From contig CM055093.1 in assembly GCA_029204225.1 (NCBI GenBank), positions 3,336,974 to 3,400,973 of the forward strand: a stretch of DNA of 64,000 nt, written 5' to 3'. Below are positions 43,336-53,755 of this stretch, in pieces. The first letter of the stretch is position 1, and each line of letters opens with the position of its first letter. The notes below the pieces were generated by a model. That model did not search any database, had not been told where the DNA came from, and was given only the letters and a program-made list of their open reading frames with translations. A program made the translations under genes and the position numbers. This stretch comes from Diphasiastrum complanatum (lineage: Eukaryota; Streptophyta; Lycopodiopsida; Lycopodiales; Lycopodiaceae).

Positions 43336-45046
43336 ATTAAGAAAGGTGATGAGATCCTAGCTCATGGATCTAGATATGGTGTCATCTTCAAGTTAAATTC
43401 TTATGAAAATGTAAATTTTTGTGAAATTGCTTTTATGTCTAAGGAGTTATGGCATAGGAGTTTGGGGCACCCCAACTACAAATCTATGCTTTCTATGATA
43501 AAGAATGATAAAGCTATTGGCCTACCAAGATCACTTTCCAATGATATCAAGCCATGTGAGACTTGTGCTATTGCAAAATCACATAAAAAGCCATATCAAA
43601 AGTCTTCTATCAAGACTTCTCATCCTTTGGAATTAATACATTCAGATGTTTGTTTTTCTTCCTCAAAAAGTATTGGTGGTGCTACTTGTTTTGTTACCTT
43701 CATTGATGATTTTACAAGATATACTTGGTTGTATCTTCTTTCTTCAAAAGCTATGGTGTTTGAACACTTCCTAGTTTTCAAAGCTTAGGTTGAGAAACAG
43801 TTTTCTTTCAAAGTTCAAGTTTTGAGATGTGATGGTGGAGTGAATACATCTCCAACAAGTTCTATGATTATTGTGAGGTTGAAGGAATTAAGAGAGAATT
43901 TTCTTGTGTTTATTTCCCATCTCAAAATGGGGTTGCCAAAAGGAAAAATCGATCTCTATGTAAATGTGTTAAAGAAATTCGTATTGGAGCTTCTTTGTGT
44001 ATTGAATATTGGGGAGAAGCAATAAATTGTGCAAATTATTTATGCAATAGATTACCTCACAATACACTTGCAGGAAGATCACCATTTGAAATCTTGTTCA
44101 AGAAGAAACCTAAGGTTGATCACCTTAGAGTTTTTGAATGTGCTTGCTTTGTTCATGTACCCTTGGAAACAAGGAAAACAGATGATCCAAATTCAATTAA
44201 AGGGATCATGGTTGGATACTCATCCAACAAAAAGGCACACAGAATTTATATTCCCTCTACCTCAATTACAATTGAGAATAGAGATGTTATTTTTCATGAG
44301 AATCAAAATACATCTTTGATGAGGCCGAGATCAAAGATTCTCAAAAAGATTCTCCTATCATCACCCTTGAAGATTATCATGGAGGGATGGGGCCGAGAAT
44401 TGAGGAGGAGTCACCTCGAGTCTTCTCACCAAGGAGATCACTAAGAGAAAGATCCGAGCCTAAGAGGCTCTCATATGGAGATAAAGACAAACAAGTGGAA
44501 CTTAACTCCATAATTATGTATATTTTGTTTCACATGAAGAGCCAAAGGATGTACATGAAGCACTCAACTCAAAAGAATGGTTTCTAGCCATGAAGGAGGA
44601 ATATGATGCATTGATTGCCAACAAAACATGGGAGCTTGTGGATCTTCCATCCAACAAGCACACTATTGGTTGCAAATGAGTGTTTCGAGTATATAATCAA
44701 GATGGCACAATCGACAAGTATAAGGCAAGACTTTGTGTAAAGGGTTGCCCAAGTTTATGGACTTGATTATGAGGACACTTTTGCTCCTGTTGCAAAGATG
44801 GTATCAATTAGAATTCTCATTTCCATTGCTTGTTTTGTCAAATGGCAAGTTTTTCAAGTAGATGTCTCAAATACTTTTTAAATGGATATCTAGAAGTAGA
44901 AATTTATATGGAACAACCCCTTGGGTTCATCAAAGACAAGACCAAAGTTTGCTTGCTCTTCAAAAGTCTCTATGGACTAAAGCAAGCACCAAGATCATGG
45001 TATTCTGGACTTAATACTTTTCTTATCTCACTAGGATTCAATCTTA
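43336..45046 (+). pseudogene. Copia fragment D1: integrase to RT
   Basis: It begins in the pre-integrase region (DEILAHGSRYGVIFKL, LWHRSLGHPNYKSM, CETCAIAKSHKKPY). The integrase core follows (HSDVCFSSSKSIGGATCF, TFIDDFTRYTWLYLL) with decay around the second Asp (RCDGGVNTS), then EYWGEAINCANYLCNRL, KGIMVGYSSNKKAHRIY, and RT up to LYGLKQAPRSWYSGLNTFL. It breaks off at 45046. Many frameshifts are present. Gag, protease, and the end of RT are missing. Confidence 0.88.
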
Positions 45047-45737
45047 GTGCTTTGTCCATATTCCCTTGGAAATGAGAAAGAAGGATGATCCTTGTGCAAG
45101 CAAAGGAGTAATGGTTGGATATTCATCCAATAAGAAAGCCTATTGAATCTACGTGCTCTCTACTTCTAAAGTAATTGATAGTAGAGATGTAGTTTTTCAT
45201 GAAGAAGAAAAGTCCAATCTCGGAGGGGCCGAGATCAAGCAACCTCAAAATCTATCACCTATTGTTATTGAAAACAATCAACATATGGAGGAGTCGAGAT
45301 TTGAAGATGGAAGTCCTCAAATTTTCACTCCTAGAAGATCCATGAGGGAGAGATCCGAGCCCAAGAGGCTCACTTATGATGACAAAGGAAAACAAGTGGA
45401 TCTTGATTCCACTTATGCATATTTTGTTTCTCATGAGGAGCCCAAAGATGTCCAAGAAGCCCTCAATACCAAGGAGTGGTATGAGGCCATGAAGATTGAA
45501 TATGATGCCTTGATCACCAACCACACATGGGAGCTAGTGGATCCACCACCTAACATGCATATCATTGGATGCAAGTGGGTGTTCAAGATCAAGTACAATC
45601 ATGATGGCTCCATCAACAAGTACAAGGCAAGATTATGTGCTAAAGGCTTTGCACAAATATATGGCCTTGACTATGAAGAAACCTTTGCTCCTGTAGCAAA
45701 GATGGTGACAATAAGAATCATAATCTCTCTATGGTGA
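45047..45737 (+). pseudogene. Copia fragment D2: integrase end to RT start
   Basis: It steps back to FVHIPLEMRKKDDPCASKG (integrase C-terminal end), with MVGYSSNKKAY, RSMRERSEPKRLTYDDKGK, TKEWYEAMKIEYDALI and YGLDYEETFAPVAKMVTI, and ends inside RT at IIISLW. It covers the same stretch that D1 has just passed, but with many differences and a better-kept frame (open from 45153 to 45737). Confidence 0.88.
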
Positions 45738-46430
45738 TTGGGAACGTTCGGGGTTTGGCATAGGGATAGAAGCATAGCAGGAACTTCCCTAACAGTTGTG
45801 AAGTCACCAGGCGGCTGAATTTGAAGTGATTTTTTCATCTTTTCTTTCATAGCATGGCCACATGGTTGAGGCTTTGGCTGTGGGGAGGTGTGTGGATGAG
45901 GAATAGGTGGTACGTCATGGAGGATCTTGTCATCAATTTGAAAGATGGTCTCCTCCTCACGGAGATCCCATGGATAGTTTGGGCGTTTAACACGGTAGAA
46001 TTTTGTATCAAGCTTTTCAACTGTAACCTTGGCAACCGGTTCCACCTTTGAAGCATGTTGTGGATAGGCCCTAAGTGGAAGTGCCTCCATGTAATTGAGG
46101 ATTTGAATATAAAAAATGTCCAAATCTTCTGGACAGTTCTGAATTTGTGATATTACCTATGAATAAATCTTCTGATTCATTAGTAGGTAGCCATACAACA
46201 TTTAGTAACTCATCATTGTGTGAAAGAATATCAATAAAATTCACATTGATGATAGGTGTATCAAAATCAGGTAATTGATCATGATTGATCGAGAGTGGAG
46301 AGGTACAATCATCCTGATGATGAGCACAATAATCGGTATTAACACAATCAATGGTAGCTAAACTGTAACTCCAATTCATGATATCAGTAGTGGTGGTCGA
46401 GGACCCTTTGTCATGAATGCATGCAGGTTT
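45738..46430 (-). pseudogene. Gypsy E, region after the protease
   Basis: Minus-strand frames NYCAHHQDDC to LSRRFGHFLYSNPQLHGG (46379-46071) and MDIFYIQILNYMEALPLRAY to CQTPNVPNHHRE (46123-45740) show coding-like composition. No RT motif is reached before the break with D2. Confidence 0.5.
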
Positions 46431-46439
46431 GAGTCTGTC

Positions 46440-46790
46440 CGTTGAATCTATGGTGACAGAACTGTCATGATTTCCAATAGTGACTCGGCCTTTGCTCCAG
46501 TCATGAACGACTCTTGCATTGGTGAGCCATGGACAACCAAGTAGTAATTCATAGGAATAGGCATTACTTGGAATATCAAGAACTACGAGATCGACGGAAA
46601 ACTTTAGATCTCATAGTTTGATCAGCACTTGTGGAAGGAAACCCGTAGGTCAGACCACACTTTGATCAACCATCCTAAGCTAACAAGTGGGTTTGGCAAG
46701 CTTGTCTCTCAGATTCCATTCTAGCATGAGGGATGTGGAAATGATATTGACACCGGGGCCACCATCGAGAACCACTAAAATGTCATGGGA
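46440..46790 (-). pseudogene. Gypsy E retropepsin relic
   Basis: On the minus strand it reads VVLDGGPGVNIISTSLMLEW near 46770 and YELLLGCPWLTNARVVHDW near 46530. The second matches the end of C's protease in type (LLGxPWL). The catalytic site appears as LDGGPG, so it is altered from DTGA/DSGS. Confidence 0.65.
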
Positions 46791-47029
46791 TTGGTGATGG
46801 GTAGCTGAGATTTTGATGTTGCCTCATTCGCTGAGTGGATTGGTTAAGTGTAAGGGCATTTCAGGCAACTCATCAGGGTTGGTGGTGTCATTGGATTGGA
46901 TCTAGTATTTCCATTTGCCAGCATGCTTCCAAAGAACCTGGACAGGAAGAGTGACATTGGCTTGCAGTAAATCTCCCCAAACTTCAGTACCTTCAAGGGT
47001 TCTGCTTTCAAAAGACTTGTGAGGTACTT

Positions 47030-47458
47030 TTATGGCCATCGTTCGGTGATAGATTTATCAACACGTTCTACTTTGAGACATTTAAAATGCTCAATGTAGT
47101 TTCGAACAGACTCTTCGCGACGCATCTTGATATGGGTAATTTGGATGAATGGACTCTGAGTCAGTTTGGATGGTTTGAAACACTTCATGAGAGCATCCTT
47201 GAGGGTGGTCCAAGAAGCAAGATCAAGAGCTTTGAGATTAAGATACCACTCTTTGCCTATTCCATAGGATACCATGGGAAATAGGTAAAGCTTTTCAGTT
47301 TCTGAGGTATCTCCATAAAAATGGCATGCATTATCAAAGTCTTGGAAAAATCAAACTGGGTCAGATTCTCCATCGTACTTTGGTGCATCAACTAGTGGAA
47401 TTTTGTGTTCTAGTCATGGAGTCATAGGGTTGGAAGATTCAGTACAATCACGAGACAT
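47030..47458 (-). pseudogene. Gypsy E gag relic
   Basis: The start MSRDCTESSNPMTP at 47458 is followed by stops, then FFQDFDNACHFYGDTSETEK and the open frame 47275-47030 with WTTLKDALMKCF and RREESVRNYIEHFKCL. This is the retrotransposon gag core. Confidence 0.75.
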
Positions 47459-48316
47459 GATGCAAAGTGTGGATGAGAGTAACAGCACAGATGATCAGGT
47501 TAGTATTGTTCTTGGCAAAAGACAAAAAGACAGTTTGCCTATAGAATGGAGAGTGCTGGACAAAAAACTGCTATTTCTGGCTATAATAGAATTCACGAAC
47601 AGGTTGAGAAATCGTGGAGAGGCAAATAAATCAAACTGCAGGACTCGCGAATTCTGACAAGGAGTGTTGTTTGTCATAATATTGATTTTTTTATATTTTT
47701 GGAAAAAAATTTGTATTGTTAGAATTCGCGGGTGGGACAGAGAATTTGTGCTCACTGAGGACGATTTTGTAGGCTGGATGGCGATTTCTGATACAGAGGT
47801 TTTATTGACAAATAGGGAATATGAGAAAAAATATAACTTTCTAACTGGAAAACAAGCAAAATCTTTGAGACAGAATTCGCAAAGCTGCTGGAGGACTGAT
47901 CTTGAGTAGATCTAGCCTTAGTGAAACCTTTGAATTCTAGAAAAAAGATTTGGGTGAGAAATAAGGGATTTTCACAGTATATCAGGCTATTTTCTCATAA
48001 TGTGATCCTGGTCAGAATTCATGGAGGTGATAAAATGCAATATCAGGGTCTGTTAGGGCTGTAGACAGACCGACGAATTCTGATATACCTGTTTGGTTCA
48101 AAAAAAAGACTTGGGTCACTTCTTTTCAAAGAGAATGCCCAAGTTGACTCTTTTGTTGCTTCTCCCTGACTTGATAAGTTGCTCCGCAGCTCGTGTAGGA
48201 CCTGGAGAGAAGACTCGTGGTGTGGTTGGAAGATAGAAAGCATGCAAACAAGCAAACACACAACACGGAGGCGAAAAAAAAAAAGACAAAGAAGCTAGGT
48301 AAAAAATGCTTAAAAA
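47459..48316 (-). other. Leader of gypsy E
   Basis: About 860 bp between primer site and gag. Small frames are present but none shows conserved sequence. Confidence 0.45.
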
Positions 48317-48332
48317 GCAGCAACGGCGCCAA
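48317..48332 (-). promoter_or_regulatory. Primer-binding site of E (tRNA-Asp type)
   Basis: TTGGCGCCGTTGCTGC starts right at the LTR end; twelve bases fit the tRNA-Asp complement before it diverges. Confidence 0.7.
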
Positions 48333-48827
48333 TGTTGGAAGTAAATCTGATTTGTATATGTTGGCTAGATCTACTCATGATGTAGTGTAGTATAGAGAGG
48401 ATCGTACACTTTCTAAGTTTCTACTAGGCTTCAAATGAGAATGCAGAAATGGAAACAATGACGGAAGCACTAAGGCTTAACCAACTAGTGCTTGAAATGG
48501 AAATGAAACTAACTAAGAGGACAAAAACAAAACCTCTAAGGCTTACTCAAGGTGATTAAGCTAAATCCTAAATTAGCACCCAAAGGGACTGAAAATGATA
48601 GATTGCGGGTAAACTAAGCATAAATCGACTAAAAACATGCCACAATAAAAGAACCAATGAAAGGAAGCTATTTTATTATTATTTAAGCTTCTACTCATGG
48701 GCTTACAAAACACATGCCACGACGGAAGTTTATTAACAGACACTCATATGTGGACTTACAAAACACATGCCACGGAGTTCTATTTCTTTCTCTTTTATTT
48801 TTCTTTGTGTTAGCACAGATGCTAACA
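48333..48827 (-). mobile_element. Gypsy E 5' LTR (495 bp)
   Basis: On the minus strand it starts TGTTAGCATCTGTGCTAAC at 48827 and ends TTCCAACA at 48333. TGTT/AACA form its inverted ends. The repeat P1 begins directly beyond its outer edge. No 3' LTR is seen. Confidence 0.7.
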
Positions 48828-49180
48828 GAAGAGATACATTCTCTCTCTCTCTCTCTCATCTCATTCCATGCTTATTCATGAGTTTTCTTGGGTTCATCTA
48901 TCCATTGGTGCACTATATTGGTGATATTTTGAAATCTTGTGTATAGATTGCTCATATTTTGTTATATTCAGATCCACATGTGTGAAATACAGTAGCTTAC
49001 TATTTTTTTATGGAAAACAATTTCATTTCATCTTATGTTTGATGTTTGATCAGGTTCTTATTGAGTTTGCATCTATTTCGTAGAGTAGATGTTGATTGTT
49101 CTACATTGGCAAGGTTGGTGATATTGTGTTGACTTTCAAACCAAAGATCAATAGATAGATATGGATCTTAAAAGGTCTGA
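48828..49180 (+). repeat. Dispersed repeat P1 (matches P2)
   Basis: It matches 62976-63340 in the same orientation, for example around CATTGGTGCACTAT and GTGTGAAATACAGTAG. It contains (CT)8 at 48841-48857. It is probably the leader or LTR end of a copia element, interrupted on the left by E. Confidence 0.65.
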
Positions 49181-50045
49181 AATTATTCACAAAAACCACG
49201 TACTCTAAACTATCTCTGAGTAACTGAAACTCTGACTGATGCACTTCCGCTGATAAGCAATACAATAAGTGTGAGTAATACTAAGCTCTAAGCTAAGATA
49301 GAAACGAAACCAGAAAAGAGCATGATGAAATGTTTGATGATCAGCTATTTATACTAAGCAATTGATGCATGTCCAGTAGTAGGACAACTATTAGGTTGTA
49401 GATCGCAATAGCCAGTTGGCCAAATTGAACTAGCACACATCCAGTTAGGACTTCCCGAAAATCTACTTACTAAACGGTTAGGGCAAGTCTTTAGCTTCAA
49501 TTCAAGTGAAAAAATAATTGTCTTTCATCCAATAGTTCAGATGATGTTCAATAGGATGATGTCCGATAGTTCAAAGCCACCTGTGAGCGATACTCGTGTA
49601 TTTCTGTAGACTATGTAGAAACACGAAGAAAACCGCAGAACTGGATATTAAGTATGATGAAGATTAAAGATTGATTATCTAGTTAGATAGAAGAATAATC
49701 TAACATCATAGACTTCGAGAGAACTATAGTCAGCACTTTGTCTGATTCAAAACAACTTGTCTTCTTCTAGGAGATGTCTATGTAAATCTCTAGAGTAGAA
49801 GTAATGTTGAATCTTTCCATTCCTATGTAATTGGCAGAAGTCCCCTGGTAGAGGTAGTTCTTGTAGCCCTAACCCAGTCATGATAGTCTTGGCCCAGATC
49901 TTGTCCTAGTAGCACTTTGGAGTTGTATGGAGCATGTTGTTAACAGAATCCATGATTCATTTACTCTTATATAGAGTGATGTCTTGACTATGAACCCTTT
50001 GTTGTCAACTTCAATGGCTAAGTGTCCGGTCCTTATAGCATTGAA
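49181..50045 (-). mobile_element. Possible LTR with TATA box, ends unknown
   Basis: TTAGTATAAATAGC on the minus strand (49344-49357) is a good TATA box in otherwise non-coding DNA. No partner LTR or target duplication is visible. The part 49700-50045 shows weak minus-strand frames that I cannot assign. Confidence 0.3.
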
Positions 50046-51201
50046 TCATGTGGTTCCTAGCTGGATTACCACAAAGCATCAGAAGAGAACTGAAACGATG
50101 GGATCAATACGCTACTTTGTAAGAGGCTATGAAAGATGCCATCAGGGAAGAGGATGAGGGAGCTGACGATGAATATCCATCCACCCATACTCCCACTCCC
50201 TCGATAGCATCATCATCATCGAATGCATCTGCTCTATCCACAGAACTGCTGTTGGAGCAAATGACAAAATTACACAAACAATAGATGGAGCAACTTACGA
50301 CGTAGTTTGACCAGAAACTAAAAGCCTTACAGGGAGCTGTAGCAGTAACACCACATCAACCGAAACCAAACCAGCTACGATATCCACGACAGGAGAATGT
50401 ATGGTGTTCAGTGTGCATGCAAAACCATACAACAAACGAGTGTCCAGTCCTAAAGCAAAATCTAAGACTGACACATAGATTATGTCATCTGTGCAATGCA
50501 ACATCGCACAATACGACATTTTGCCTGTTTAATCTCCAGATTGTTCAATAGAAGAGAAGTCTGTATCAGACTTCTTATCCATATCATCAAGGGGCACCAA
50601 ACGCAGCACCGAGGTATGGCGCACCGAATCAGCAATAGCATATGGCCTTACCTGCACCACCAGGGCCAGCCAATCAACAGCCCATGTAAATCTGACAATA
50701 GCGGAACTAGTGATGCAAGTATCACCTCAACCTGAGCAGCAGCAATGGTACGGACCAGATGAACCATTTATGGATCCTGCCATAAATGCATATATTGCAG
50801 CCTATGCAGCTCAAACTCAGCATCAAGGCGGGAGGAACTATGGCTGCTACAGATGTGGTGAAGGGTACAGAATTGCGGAATGTCCCTACAAGGGACAATA
50901 TACATCCTTCTGTCGAGAATGTGATTATGGACATTGTTTCAAGAATTGTCCATTGAGACCTGGAACCAGTGCACCTCTCAGCTTCATTGCGGTACAACAA
51001 CCAACTGTTCCAGCAGGGATGTCATTGGAAAGACAACAATTCCACACTCATGTGTTAGCCGTTACGCGAGCACATAAGAGGAAGGAAGCGGCTCCCTCAC
51101 CACCACCCTCGGTCATTGATGACCAACCCTCAACTTTAGCGCCATATCCAAATGTGAGGGAAGAAAGAAGACAGTACCAAAAAATACGACACTGGATATA
51201 G
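50046..51201 (+). pseudogene. Gypsy gag with four knuckle-like motifs (element R)
   Basis: It begins inside gag at WFLAGLPQSIRRELKRWDQ, followed by AIREEDEGADDEYPS. Two close motifs come next: CSVCMQNHTTNEC and CHLCNATSHNTTFC. After a frame change, two more follow at 50850-50965: CYRCGEGYRIAEC and CRECDYGHCFKNC. The frame 50710-51201 is open. The spacings CX2CX3-4HX4C are retroviral-knuckle-like, although the third has Tyr for His. G gag (60224-61013) has the same paired style. Confidence 0.75.
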
Positions 51202-51429
51202 AAGAATCACTTTTGGTGCACTCTGAACACTTTTTCCATTGCAATCACTCTGTTTTGTGGTACCGTACTTGTAGGTACAGTCTAGGTGCCCTTCGTTTGG
51301 AGTTCGTAGCCCTTCATTTGGGCCAAAACGAATAAAGGAGACAAAATGAAGGGCTTTTTAATTTTTGAGCTATTTCTTCAGAGTGAAGAAACTTCAAACT
51401 TCACCAGTGAAGGGACCCAGCTCCAACTT
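51202..51429. other. Unassigned junction
   Basis: Short duplicated phrases (CCCTTCGTTTGG and CCCTTCATTTGG) only. Confidence 0.35.
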
Positions 51430-52300
51430 CGAAGTGAATTTTTTTAATGAAGTTCAAGGCCAGTTTACCTTTCAACTCCATTTAGCTTTCTTCAAGTCAC
51501 CCTTCAAAGTTCATCTAATGGTTATCCTCAATCCAATGGCCCACAGCAGTTCTTGGAGAGTCGATCTTTACCACAGATCTATGTGAGTTTTAGACTAACG
51601 ATTGTCCATGATCTGGCGCACTGAAACACTTCCCTCTAGCCGCGAGACACCATTTTACACCAAGTTTATGGCCGAACCGGACGTGCACAACCCTCCTCGC
51701 GGGTTTGTTCCTCCTTCATGAGCTATGGCAGCTTTAATGATTATGACCGTCCCTTTGGATCGTTCCATCGCTCTCTTTGCTTGATGGCTATCCACGACCA
51801 ACTATCAACCTTCTGTTCTCAACAGGGCGCCCATAGTTGTCAATTTATAGCATTGAAATCTGTCCAAAATGAAGAGAAATCAACAATTTTGAGCTTCCAA
51901 ACCCTAGACCAAGGTTTTCCTTGGAAATATTGAACTTGGTTGATTGTTTACAGCTCTCTGACTAGCCAATCCTCTTCCTCTAAGGTTGCCCTACTGCAAG
52001 GAGTCTGATGCTTCAAACCGTTCTTAAAATGGTGTCCGTTTGAATGCACACCGATTGCAAACGCCAAGTAGCCTCCCTTTGGAATTTCAAAATTCCATTT
52101 GGCTAAGGTTCTGATTCAACCGACAACTCTTGTCTCTGAATCCTCAAACAATCTCAAGCTCAGCAAGCCTCTGTGTGCTAGAATCTGTGCACCAGTGCTT
52201 CACTTCTGTCTACAACCCACCGTAAACCCCGAACTCTCAGAAGACTCTTCTCTCAAAGCTCTCTTCAACGGCGACACTGTACTACGTACACTCCCTGTGT
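51430..52300 (-). mobile_element. Non-coding leader of copia element S2
   Basis: Similar to the S1 leader (15785-16494) in the same orientation. No gag frame is found. Confidence 0.5.
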
Positions 52301-52313
52301 GGCTTTGATACCA
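52301..52313 (-). promoter_or_regulatory. Primer-binding site of S2 (Met-tRNA type)
   Basis: TGGTATCAAAGCC on the minus strand: one change from the site of S1. Confidence 0.7.
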
Positions 52314-52593
52314 ACTTAAAATTTGCTTCGAACAGGAACACAGATCATGCTACACAGTTACACAGACAGAAAACACTCTCCACACCAAGCTCACATAGCA
52401 ACTATATTTCTCAAAATGAAATTACGCTGTACATATAGTTCTTCACTCAGGCAACCCATGCATGACCCAGGTTGTCGTTGACAGGATGCGTGTCCCGTCG
52501 ACTCACCTTGTGGCGAAGCCAACTGATCCTTATCGACTGATAGGCACAGTACAATAACACAGTGATTCTACTTTAATTCTAACTAAAACTCCA
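52314..52593 (-). mobile_element. Short copia LTR (S2)
   Basis: Similar to the S1 LTR over about 200 bp, with a roughly 50-bp insertion near the primer site. The outer edge is set where similarity ends. Confidence 0.5.
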
Positions 52594-53014
52594 TGAATGA
52601 GCCTCCATCTCCATCTTGCCTCAAAATGCCATCATCGTTTGATGACTTGAACATGAATGAGTGATATAATGAGCCTCCAATAGATTCATTTCCATCAACA
52701 AAACTAGCCATGAATTCTAGTACAACTCCAACATCAAAATGATGCAAACCAACGTAGCTAGTTTTACCATATCTTGACAATTTGCACACATCCACATGAA
52801 ATTGCTCAAACATGAGATAGAACAAGTAAAATAAACTTGAACAACACTTTCTTGCTACTCTTTTGACCTTACTTGAGTCTTCAAACACTTGCAAAAATAG
52901 ATCCAAAACATCTTTGCCAATTGACTCTCCTTTGATGCTCTTGACTAGCTCCAAATTGCCACCTTTTCTTTTGTGTTGTTGAAGCCCTTTGAGATCAACC
53001 TCTTGATCTTCCAC
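52583..53014 (-). other. 143-codon open frame of unknown origin
   Basis: The frame reads KGESIGKDVLDLFLQVFEDS, KVKRVARKCCSSLFYLFYLM and FVDGNESIGGSLYHSFMFKS. It has no ATG at its 5' end and no family I recognise. Upstream codons (DVSFHGF, GKEVLVNVFDG) could extend it with one frame change. It sits between the S2 LTR and the H 3' LTR, so it may be a captured host fragment or part of an older insertion. Confidence 0.35.
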
Positions 53015-53311
53015 TTGACCATCAAAGACATTTACTAAGACCTCTTTTCCAGATCCATTAGAAAACCATGAAAACTAACATCCACTTTCATAGCATCATC
53101 TATGTGAAAAACTCAGATCCAAAAGATGCTAAAGTTTCATAAAGATCTTGGCCATGGAAGTTATGCACATCTAGATTGAAAAAATGATAGAAATTGTGAT
53201 GTTAAGCATACTAAACATCAACTAAACATCAAAATCTGATCATAAGCTTCCACAAACAGAAACTTGCTGTCCCTGTCCGTACTTCAGAGCCTACAACCTG
53301 CATTTCACACG

Positions 53312-53755
53312 TGTGAAGCCATAGCAACAAAGAAATCACAATTCTAGTGGCTAGAATGCAAGATATGAACAAAAAAGTGAGAGAAAAGAAGATGGACCTT
53401 CAAAGAGCATAACATTCATTCAATAGAATGAAAATGAGATGTGTACATACTCGTGGAGATGGCTATTTATAGCAGCCATAGTGCCTCTTGGCCACTTGTC
53501 TTATGATAGGCTAAAATTGGGGTCCAATAGGATTCACCCATATACCTAGAAATTTGGTCAAATAGGAATGCACCAAATTATGAGCCAATAGAAGAGCTCC
53601 ACACTCGACCTCCTCTAATTAATGTGACCTCAAAAGTAGTGTACACATACTTTGGGCCTCTACATACATGTATGAACCTATCTCTAACTTTTATTTGGCC
53701 ATAGGCCTACAAAATCTCAAGTTAGGAAAATACTACTAGTTGACAATTTTTCACA
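53312..53755 (-). mobile_element. H 3' LTR (444 bp)
   Basis: On the minus strand it starts TGTGAAAAATTG at 53755, right after a GAAGAGGGAG polypurine tract, and ends GGCTTCACA at 53312. The ends form a 6-bp inverted repeat (TGTGAA/TTCACA). A TATA box, GCTATAAATAGCC, lies at 53461-53473. Confidence 0.75.
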
